Positions 34,407 through 42,784 of a stretch of DNA of 64,000 bases are shown piece by piece (position 1 is the first letter of the stretch; every line of letters starts with the position of its first letter). Position numbers and translations under genes: made by a program. The notes beneath the pieces are model-generated. The model was not told the DNA's origin. It made no database searches and saw nothing but the letters and a program-made list of their open reading frames with translations. Where the stretch lies: NCBI GenBank assembly GCA_040766665.1, contig JAXGQD010000009.1, positions 23,889 to 87,888 of the forward strand, written 5' to 3'. The DNA comes from JAXGQD01 sp040766665. Its GTDB lineage: Bacteria; Bacillota; Clostridia; Saccharofermentanales; Fastidiosipilaceae.

Positions 34407-37018
34407 GTGGCAGATAAAAAAAGCCAGAACGAAGCGGCGGCGCAACACGTCGATCGCTTATTCATTGATAATGTCCATAATATTGTTCCAGTAGATCTTG
34501 AAACCGAAATGCAGAAGTCATTCATCGACTATGCGATGAGTGTCATTACCGACCGTGCTTTACCCGATGTACGCGACGGGCTAAAACCGGTGCATCGCCG
34601 CATTCTTTATTCGATGTTCACCCAAGGCTTTACGCCGGATAAACCACATCGCAAATGTGCGACCACGGTAGGAGACGTCTTGGGTCGTTTTCACCCTCAC
34701 GGTGACGCCTCGGTTTATGACGCTCTTGTGCGTTTGGCGCAGGATTTTTCCATGCGTGAAATGTTGGTGGACGGTCATGGCAACTTCGGTTCTCGTGACG
34801 GAGATTCACCGGCCGCTTATCGATATACAGAATCCAGGCTGACCAAAATCGCCATGGAAATGATGAGCGACATCAACAAGAATACGGTCGATTTCAGACC
34901 AAACTTTGATGAGCACGAGATGGAGCCGGTGGTTTTACCAGCTCATTTACCGAATATGTTGATCAATGGCTCGGTAGGCATCGCCGTAGGTATGGCAACC
35001 AACATTCCGCCGCACAACTTGGCTGAAGTCATTGATGGAGCCATTCATCTGATGCATAACCCGGATGCCAGTGTCGAGGAATTGATGGAATTCATTAAAG
35101 GGCCGGATTTCCCGACCGCCGGTAATATTCTGGGCACTTCCGGAATCCGTGAGGTGTATCGCAGCGGTAAAGGCCGAATCACCGTCAGGGCTAAAGCGGA
35201 AATCGAAGAGATGGATGGCGGACGCCATAAAATCATCGTCAATGATTTGCCTTACATGGTTAATAAAGCCAGACTTATTGAGCGCATCGCGGAAATGGTC
35301 AAAGAGAAGCGTCTGGAAGGCATTTCCTTTATTCGTGACGAGTCCGACCGCAAAGATGCCGTGCGTATCGTGATTGAGTTGAAACGTGATGCCAATGCCA
35401 ACGTTGTGCTGAATCAACTCTATAAACACACTCAGTTACAAGATAATTTCAATGCCAATATGTTGGCGCTTGTCCCGGAAGGGAATAATTTAATCCCGCG
35501 ACAGGTATCCCTGCGAGAAGCTTTAAATTATTATCTGGAACACCAGAAAGAAGTGACCTTGCGTCGCACACGTTTTGACTTGGAGAAAGCGGAAGCCCGT
35601 GAACACATCGTTAACGGCTTGCTGATCGCCATCGACAACATCGATGAAGTCATCCGTATCATTCGCGCATCGGCCACCGAAGAAGAGGCCAAGCTGCGCT
35701 TAAGTGAGCGATTCGGCTTTTCGCCGCGGCAGTCGCAGCATATCGTAGACATGCGTCTCGGTCGTTTGACCGGCCTGGAACGAGAAAAGCTGGAAGCGGA
35801 GCTCGCTGATTTACGTGAAGGCGGATTCACTATTTCAACAGCATTTTAAGCGAAGAAGCCGTACTCTTGCAGGTGATTGATGAAGAACTGGCAGCCTTGC
35901 GCAATCGATATCAGAGTCCAAGGCGGACGACGATTGATCCATTTGCCGAAGAGATTACCGACGAAAGCCTGATTACCGAAGAGACGGTTGTACTGACCAT
36001 GACTCAGTTTGGCTATATTAAGCGACTGCCGGCTGCGACCTACTCGATGCAGCATCGCGGCGGACGCGGTATAACCGGAATGCAGACCCGGGAAGAGGAT
36101 TTTGTTGAGACTATCATTACGGCTTCGTCACATGATAATTTGCTCTTCTTTACCAATACGGGTCGAGTCTTTAGGTTAAAGGCATATCAAATCCCTGAGG
36201 CGGGACGTACCGCCAAAGGCATAGCCATTGTTAACCTGCTGCAACTGGAGAGCGGTGAAAAAGTACGCAACATCATTCCGATCCATTCCTATGAGGAGGG
36301 CGGATATTTGGTGATGGCTACGGCTCAGGGCAACGTTAAGAAAACGGAACTTTTTGACTATGCCAACATCAACCGCCGCGGTTTAATTGCAATTGCTTTG
36401 CGCGAAGGAGACGAGTTGGTCGGTGTGAGGCGCACACTGGGTGATAGAGACATGCTTTTGGTCAGCAGTGCGGGCCTGGGCATCCGCTTTAATGAGGCGG
36501 TCATCCGTGTCACAGGACGTAACACTCAGGGTGTACGCGGTATGAAGTTGCGCAATGGCGATAAGGTGATCGGCATGATGTCCATCAACGAGGAAAAGGA
36601 TTTGATGCTGGTATCTGAGTTGGGTTATGGCAAAAGAACCGACTATGCCGATTTCCGCACCCAAGGTCGCGGCGGCTACGGTGTGAAAGTTTATCGCATC
36701 AGCGAAAAGACCGGCGCGTTGGTCGGTGTTAATCAGCTCACCAATGACCATGACCTAATTATTGTCAACGATGTCGGGGTGATTATTCGTATTTCGGCGG
36801 AAGAGATTCCGACCTTGGGTCGCAACACGCAGGGTGTGAAGCTGATGCGTAGCCAAGAAGGTGTGGTCGTCGACATCGCTACGGTTCAGAAAGAAGAGCA
36901 GGCTGAGGAGACTGAGCCCGAGCAGGCGGGTGCAGCAGAAACCTCTGCGGCTGACAGCACTGAAACTGAAAGCACTGAAACTGAAAGCACTGAGACCGAA
37001 ACGAAGTCGGATGAGTAG
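34407..37018 (+). CDS. gyrA: DNA gyrase subunit A (frame broken near 35820)
   Basis: Type II topoisomerase subunit that breaks and rejoins DNA. GTG start with AAAGGGG upstream. The first frame stops at 35849; protein similarity continues from CGG at 35822 as RIHYFNSILSEEAVLLQV. Dropping the GG at 35820-35821 gives 869 residues with exact family spacing. The catalytic Tyr lies in AAYRYTESRL. The quinolone-determining region reads HPHGDASVYDALVR, with Ala at the E. coli Ser83 position and Asp at 87. The C-terminal domain has the GyrA box QHRGGRG (so gyrase rather than ParC). It ends in an acidic tail encoded by three 15-bp repeats of AGCACTGAAACTGAA type. gyrB is not in the window. Confidence 0.95.
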
Positions 37019-37085
37019 TCGGGTTTTGCCGAAATCAGCTGACTGACACGGGCATGGAGCAGAACAAAAAGATAGGGGAAAAGCG

Positions 37086-38723
37086 ATGTACAAAGTCATA
37101 GTGGTAGACGACGAGTCTGAGATTCGCGAGGGTATCATCAGGAAAATCCCCTGGCAGGAACTGGGTTACACCGTGGTCGGTGATGCGGAAAACGGTGTGG
37201 ATGCGTTGGAGTTGGTGGAGATGACACAGCCCGACGTCGTAATCTCTGACATCCGTATTCCTTTTATGGATGGTTTGACTTTGGCGTCACGGATCCACGA
37301 GGTGAACCTGTCCACTCAGGTCATCATTATTTCAGGATTCGATGACTTTGATTATGCGCGTCGCGCGGTTTCTCTAAATGTAGTCGAGTATTTGATGAAA
37401 CCTATCAATGCGGAGGAACTTTCCGAGACCTTACGTAAGCTAAAAGACAAATTAGACAGAGAACGCGGTCAGCAGCGTGATATGAAGAGCTTGAAGGATT
37501 TGTTCGATACCCATTTACCGGTGCTGAGAGAACAGTTTTTACAAGAACTCTTATCCGGACAAACCGATGAGGCGAACCTCAGACAGCGCAGTGAAAGCTT
37601 GAAGATGGGTATTGTGGCAGATGAAACCCATCCTGTTGCAGTGGCCTATATCGGTGAGTCTGCTAAAGCTGAAGATGAGTCTGATAAGCCGGCAAGGACT
37701 GACCGTGCACTTTTACCGTTCTTCGTCAAACAAAGCGTTGATGAAATGCTCAATAAGAATCACCGCATCACCAGTTTCGTCAGAAGCGAAGGGGTGGTGC
37801 TGTTCGTGACCATGCTTGAAGAAGGTGACGTGGTGCGTTTGGTACGCGACCTTAATACCTTGTGTCAATTCGTCCGTTCAGTGATGTGGCAGGGCATCTG
37901 TGCCGGTGTCGGCAATACAGTGACCTCACTTTCGGCTTTGGGTCAGTCATTCCACGAGGCTTCAACCGCCTATCTGCATAGCGCTTTTGTCGGAAATCAG
38001 CAGGCTTTATTTATCGGAGATATTGAACCACAGCAGACCAAGGAATTCCCCTTCACTAAACACGATTGGCAGGAGTTGTCGCTCGCTATCACCATGCAGT
38101 CAGGAGAGCAGTTGGACGCTTTATTGGACCGCCTCTTTCTGAAACTGTCCGGTTACAGCTGGAATAAACGCATGATTCAGGAACTCGGATTAGAAATTCT
38201 GACCGGGCTCTTACAGTTGATGCGTTCGTATGAATTGGACGAGGAAATTGTCTTTGGTTCCGATAGTAATTTAATTGAAGAAGTTGCCGCCTGCAGGCTT
38301 TTAACCGATTTAGAACGCTGGACGCGTAAAACCTGTACTAAAACTGCGGAAGAGGTGCGTTCGCTACGAAAATCGTCGGCCGATCGTCTGGCTAATGAAG
38401 CGAAAAATTATGTGCTCAATCATTTCAGTGATCCCGGTTTATCTGTCGAGACGATATGCTCGGTTTTACATGTCAGCCCGGCTTACTTTTCGACCACCTT
38501 CAAAAAACAGACCGGTCAATCCTTTGTCAGTTTTTTGACGGAAGTGCGTATGAATGAAGCCAAACGTCTTTTAGAGACGACGGACGAAAAAACTTATATC
38601 ATCACCTCAAAGGTCGGATATACAGAAGCCAATTATTTCAGTTACGCATTTAAGAAGCAGTTTGGGATATCACCGACTCGCTATCGCAGACAAAGTGTCA
38701 GTGAGGCAGGAAGCAGCGAATGA
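37086..38723 (+). CDS. Response regulator, YesN/AraC type
   Basis: 545 residues. An N-terminal receiver domain (1-125) has VVDDE and phospho-acceptor Asp55 in VVISDIRIPFMDG, with Lys in LMKPI. A middle region of about 280 residues resembles the linker of YesN proteins. The C-terminal AraC-type DNA-binding domain (about 430-530) has LSVETICSVLHVSPAYFSTTFK and GYTEANYFSYAFKKQFGISP. It overlaps the kinase gene by four bases (ATGA). YesN/YesM pairs usually regulate carbohydrate uptake and degradation genes. Confidence 0.93.
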   Translation: MYKVIVVDDESEIREGIIRKIPWQELGYTVVGDAENGVDALELVEMTQPDVVISDIRIPFMDGLTLASRIHEVNLSTQVIIISGFDDFDYARRAVSLNVVEYLMKPINAEELSETLRKLKDKLDRERGQQRDMKSLKDLFDTHLPVLREQFLQELLSGQTDEANLRQRSESLKMGIVADETHPVAVAYIGESAKAEDESDKPARTDRALLPFFVKQSVDEMLNKNHRITSFVRSEGVVLFVTMLEEGDVVRLVRDLNTLCQFVRSVMWQGICAGVGNTVTSLSALGQSFHEASTAYLHSAFVGNQQALFIGDIEPQQTKEFPFTKHDWQELSLAITMQSGEQLDALLDRLFLKLSGYSWNKRMIQELGLEILTGLLQLMRSYELDEEIVFGSDSNLIEEVAACRLLTDLERWTRKTCTKTAEEVRSLRKSSADRLANEAKNYVLNHFSDPGLSVETICSVLHVSPAYFSTTFKKQTGQSFVSFLTEVRMNEAKRLLETTDEKTYIITSKVGYTEANYFSYAFKKQFGISPTRYRRQSVSEAGSSE

Positions 38724-40615
38724 ATCTGATGCGTCGCTTGCGTCTGGCTCGAGAACGTTTCAGAGCTTTTCGCAAAAGCAGAGGCTTGCAATATACTCTT
38801 TCCATTTCATTCAGCTTAGCCGCGATTATCGGAATGCTGCTGCTGACTACCATCATCACCTTGCGCTCGGATTCTTATGCCGTTTCGGCCTTAGAAGAAG
38901 AGAGTCAGCGTTTGGTTTCGCAAATTAATGTCAACTTGGATTTGGTTTTACGTGATGCAATGCGCATATCAGAAAGCACTTATTATCGAATCCTAAAGAA
39001 GAATGATTTGGGCACTGAAAAAATAACGAGTGAGTTCGACTTGACTTTTGCCAGCAATACAGCCAGCTTAGTCAGTATGGGTCTGTTTTCGGATACGGGT
39101 GAACTGCTCATGTCTAATCCCTACACCCATTTGAAAAATGCAGAAAAAATCAAACAACAGGACTGGTTTGAGAAGGCTTTACATACCATCGAGAATGTCC
39201 ATTTTTCACAACCCTATGTGCAACAAATTTATGAAAAAGCCAATGATGAATACCACTGGGTTATTACCTTAAGTCGCTCCGTGCAGCTAACCAAGGGCGG
39301 CGGCGTATCGCGTGGTGTTCTGGCGGTTGACATGAAATACTCGCTCATCGAGCAAATCCTGAAAAACATTGCTTTGCCCGGTAGGGCTTATCTTTATCTG
39401 ACCGACCACGACGGCAATATCATTTATCACCCACGCCAACAGCTGATTTTTTCAGGTATCAGTGCGGAGAATAATTTTGCCAATGCGGGCTATGAAGAAG
39501 GGGTGACGACGGAGGCATACGAAGGACAGGAACGTTTGATTACTGTGAAGACCGTGGGTTACACCGGCTGGAAAATTATTGCCGTGACGCCTCTGGACCA
39601 ATTACAGGGCAGCCGCAGTGAGGTCAGTGTTTTCTCCATGTTTTTTGTGCTCTTAGCCATTTTTCTGATCATCCTTACGAATTATGTTTTATCCGCACAT
39701 ATTGTCAAACCCATCAAACGGTTAGAAAAAACAGTCTTGGATATGGAACAGGGCTTGACCAGCACCTTTACAGTAGAAGAGGGTTCGAGTCCAGAGATCT
39801 ATCATTTGAGCCGCGCAATTCACGCGCTCATCGTTCAGCAGGAACAACTGCGTGCGCGTATCCTCAGTGAACAGGAATCTAAACGGCGCAGCGAACTAGA
39901 AGCCTTACAGGCACAAATTAATCCACATTTTCTGTATAATACCTTGGATTCCATCATTTGGATGGTTGAAAACGAGCGGTATAAAGGGGCAGTGGAAATG
40001 GTCACCTCGCTGGCGCGTTTCTTCAGGCTCAGTTTGGCAAAAGGCCAAAACATCATTACGGTCGCCAAGGAACTGGAGCAGGTGCAGAGCTATCTTTCCA
40101 TACAAAAAGTACGTTACCGCAATCAATTTGAGTATACTATTGATGTGGCCGATGACGTGAAGGACTGCCTGACCATCAAACTGATTGTGCAACCTTTGGT
40201 AGAGAACGCCATATTGCACGGAATGGCGGCTTTCGATGACGAGGGCGAGATCACAATCAGTGCATACGGCAAAGAAGCTGAGCTCTTTATCGATGTCGCT
40301 GACAATGGACTGGGCATGACAGAAGAACAGGTGCAGCGCTTACTGAAAGGACCGGTCAATGCCTCGGGCACCGTGGAATCCGGCGGTTCAGGAATCGGAG
40401 TTGCGAACGTCAATGCCCGCATCAAACTGTTCTTCGGTGCACGCTACGGCTTACAGATAATTTCCGCTCCTGATGAAGGAACACTGTTACGGATTCATTT
40501 GCCAAAAACTTACAACGACGAAAGCACGGTGGGCCAATTACCCTCCGGCGCGGAAGGGAACACAAAAGATGAACAAAGCGATACGGGTAGCCCAGCAACT
40601 GGTTTACCTGATTGA
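38720..40615 (+). CDS. Sensor histidine kinase, YesM/LytS-like
   Basis: 631 residues. A membrane helix near 28-50, an extracellular dCache-like sensor (about 55-295) containing the usual TGWKIIAVTPLDQL end, a second helix near 300-322, a HAMP segment starting VKPIKRLE, then a His_kinase domain with the phospho-acceptor His403 in QINPHFLYNTLDSIIWM. The HATPase domain has VQPLVENAILHG, DNGLGM and GSGIGVANVNARI. It is the partner of the preceding response regulator. Its last 47 bases overlap the start of the MoxR gene, an unusually long overlap; the final 35 residues are hydrophilic and non-conserved in appearance. Confidence 0.93.
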   Translation: MNLMRRLRLARERFRAFRKSRGLQYTLSISFSLAAIIGMLLLTTIITLRSDSYAVSALEEESQRLVSQINVNLDLVLRDAMRISESTYYRILKKNDLGTEKITSEFDLTFASNTASLVSMGLFSDTGELLMSNPYTHLKNAEKIKQQDWFEKALHTIENVHFSQPYVQQIYEKANDEYHWVITLSRSVQLTKGGGVSRGVLAVDMKYSLIEQILKNIALPGRAYLYLTDHDGNIIYHPRQQLIFSGISAENNFANAGYEEGVTTEAYEGQERLITVKTVGYTGWKIIAVTPLDQLQGSRSEVSVFSMFFVLLAIFLIILTNYVLSAHIVKPIKRLEKTVLDMEQGLTSTFTVEEGSSPEIYHLSRAIHALIVQQEQLRARILSEQESKRRSELEALQAQINPHFLYNTLDSIIWMVENERYKGAVEMVTSLARFFRLSLAKGQNIITVAKELEQVQSYLSIQKVRYRNQFEYTIDVADDVKDCLTIKLIVQPLVENAILHGMAAFDDEGEITISAYGKEAELFIDVADNGLGMTEEQVQRLLKGPVNASGTVESGGSGIGVANVNARIKLFFGARYGLQIISAPDEGTLLRIHLPKTYNDESTVGQLPSGAEGNTKDEQSDTGSPATGLPD

Positions 40616-41519
40616 AGATAATATCCGCCTGGTCATTATCGGGAAGGATGATGTCATCCGCCTCCTGATGATCGCCTTAACCGCTGGAGGACACGTCTTA
40701 CTGGAAGATGTCCCCGGTATCGGTAAAACCACGTTGGTCTCAGCCTTGGCCAAATCACTGCAACTGAGTTTCAAACGCATACAATTTACACCCGATATCA
40801 TGCCTTCCGATGTGACAGGTTTTAATCTCTATAACCAAAAAACCGGTAATTTTGAATTCCAAGCCGGTGCAGTCATGAGTCAAATCCTTTTGGCTGACGA
40901 GATTAACCGCACCTCGCCGAAAACTCAATCCGCATTATTGGAAGTCATGCAGGAAAACCAGGTCACAGTGGACGGGGTGACTTACCCGGTACCCGCGCCG
41001 TTTATGACACTGGCGACTCAGAACCCGGTTGAGCATGTTGGTACATATCCGTTGCCGGAAGCTCAGCTTGATCGCTTCATGTTAAAAATCACCATGGGCT
41101 ATCCCAATGTCAATGAAGAGATGGAAATTCTCAGCCGCTATGAAAACAATGACCCCATTGAAACCTTGGCCTCGGTTGCAGCAGCCGATGATCTCCTATG
41201 GTTGCAAAACCAAGCCAAACGCATCTTCTGCAGCAAAGCAATTAAGCGCTACGTTGCATTGATTGCCAATGAAAGCAGGCAACATCCGGACTTGCTTCTG
41301 GGTATCAGCCCCCGTGCTTCAAAAATGCTGATGGAAGCGGCCAGAGCCAGAGCCCTGCTTGATGGACGAGAGTTTGTCAGTCCGGACGACGTACAGGCTT
41401 TGGTCTTTGTTGTTCTGGCGCATAGACTGGTGCTAAAACCGGAAAGCAAGTTGCGCCGCATCACAGTCAATGATTGTTTGAGTGATATTCTGCAGCGCGT
41501 TAAGGTTCCGGAGGCATGA
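40569..41519 (+). CDS. MoxR-family AAA+ ATPase
   Basis: About 316 residues from the ATG at 40569 (GGAAGGGA nine bases upstream), inside the kinase gene. Walker A is DVPGIGKTT, then FTPDIMPSDVTGFN, Walker B ILLADEINRTSPKTQSALLE and sensor 1 in LATQNPVEHVGTYPLPEAQLD. MoxR ATPases are thought to act as chaperones for metal insertion or complex assembly, and are nearly always next to DUF58 and transglutaminase genes, as here. Overlap with the DUF58 gene is four bases. Confidence 0.93.
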   Translation: MNKAIRVAQQLVYLIEDNIRLVIIGKDDVIRLLMIALTAGGHVLLEDVPGIGKTTLVSALAKSLQLSFKRIQFTPDIMPSDVTGFNLYNQKTGNFEFQAGAVMSQILLADEINRTSPKTQSALLEVMQENQVTVDGVTYPVPAPFMTLATQNPVEHVGTYPLPEAQLDRFMLKITMGYPNVNEEMEILSRYENNDPIETLASVAAADDLLWLQNQAKRIFCSKAIKRYVALIANESRQHPDLLLGISPRASKMLMEAARARALLDGREFVSPDDVQALVFVVLAHRLVLKPESKLRRITVNDCLSDILQRVKVPEA

Positions 41520-42784
41520 GGCCGACTCTGCGTTTTGCCTACTGGTTTCTCCTGCTGCTCCTGAACTACGTAGCCTTTTCCTATTTTCGCCTGCCGATTT
41601 TGCGCCTGTTTTTACTGGCAAATATCGCTTTATTGCTTTTAGCATTGTTGCAGCTTTACCTTAATTATCACATGCTTGAAGTCAGCTTATTGGTGCAGCG
41701 CCCTTATGTACAAAGAGGGCAGAGGGCTCGTTGGCTTTTACGTTTGAACAACAAAAGTCGCTTTACCGCTTTGCCCATCCGTATTTATGCCGAAGAACAT
41801 CAAGAACGCGTCTTTAACTGGCAAAATAAACGCCTACTCCTGGGGACCATCGAAGCAAAAAGTGCATCCACCGCCTTACTCTCGCTCCCAACTCAACATT
41901 GCGGCACTAAGAACGTTGATAAATTCTATATTTCCGTAGGTGAACTCTTCGGTTTCTTTTACCGCCGTATACCGGCGCAGAAGTTATTCACCGCTGAGAA
42001 GTCCGTCACGGTCTTGCCTCTGGCTGATCGCGATGTCTTACTGAGCGAAGCCGCCCTGCAATTTGTTGAAGAAGGTGAACAACAAGCACAGCGGCCTTTT
42101 GAAGAAAGCACCGAATTGGACCAGTTGCGACATTTACGAGATGGGGATGCTTTAAAGCGGATTCATTGGAAACTGAGCGCACGCGTCAACGAATGGATGG
42201 TTAAACAGTACCGACCTGAAGATGAAATTGTCTGGACTTTACTTTGTGATGTACAAACGATCACCCAATATGGCGCTCTTGACCCGGAGCAGAGAGAAAG
42301 CTGTTTAGATTTACGTGATTATGCCCTTGATGCGGCGGCTGCCCTGGTCGAAGAGGGTCTGATGGCTAAACGTCGGCTCCAAATCAGAGTGTATAAAAAC
42401 AAAACAGAGACACTTCATTTGTCAGGCACGGAATTAAACCTATATCCCGAGTTCTTAATATTGCTTGCCCAAGCTCCGGCCGAGGCTGGCGTGACACTGG
42501 CAGAACAAATAGAAAGGGAGAAACCAGAGGGGGCTCGTCATCCGTATATCTTGATTACTAGCGCTCCTTTGCTGCCTGAAAGCAAGCAGTTACTATTATT
42601 TTTACAGGAAAAAACAGAGGTTTTCCTTTTGCATATGCCCTTCGCAGACGGGCTTGAGAGCGAGCTGCATGAACAGTACACGGAGCTGCGTGCCGCAGGC
42701 ATGAAAGTTGAGCTCTTGCCGTTTCGAGCTGAACTCTCGAAGCCTGAGCGTAGGGATGAGGAAATCAAGGTGGTGCCGCGATGA
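41516..42784 (+). CDS. DUF58-domain membrane protein
   Basis: 422 residues. Two hydrophobic segments fill about 6-50, followed by a beta-rich region and the DUF58 motif LRHLRDGDALKRIHWKLSAR (about 204-223), with IHWK the most conserved part. A VWA-like fold is usual after it. It is the middle gene of the moxR-DUF58-transglutaminase unit, overlapping both neighbours by four bases. The biological role of DUF58 proteins is unknown beyond this linkage. Confidence 0.9.
   Translation: MRPTLRFAYWFLLLLLNYVAFSYFRLPILRLFLLANIALLLLALLQLYLNYHMLEVSLLVQRPYVQRGQRARWLLRLNNKSRFTALPIRIYAEEHQERVFNWQNKRLLLGTIEAKSASTALLSLPTQHCGTKNVDKFYISVGELFGFFYRRIPAQKLFTAEKSVTVLPLADRDVLLSEAALQFVEEGEQQAQRPFEESTELDQLRHLRDGDALKRIHWKLSARVNEWMVKQYRPEDEIVWTLLCDVQTITQYGALDPEQRESCLDLRDYALDAAAALVEEGLMAKRRLQIRVYKNKTETLHLSGTELNLYPEFLILLAQAPAEAGVTLAEQIEREKPEGARHPYILITSAPLLPESKQLLLFLQEKTEVFLLHMPFADGLESELHEQYTELRAAGMKVELLPFRAELSKPERRDEEIKVVPR

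Noticed and set aside
34407..37018. Topoisomerase IV subunit ParC
   Set aside because: The C-terminal QHRGGRG GyrA box and acidic tail fit gyrase A.
38720..40615. YesNM pair as a cell-wall stress system by itself
   Set aside because: The extracellular sensor is not specific enough to tell; sugar control is the family norm.
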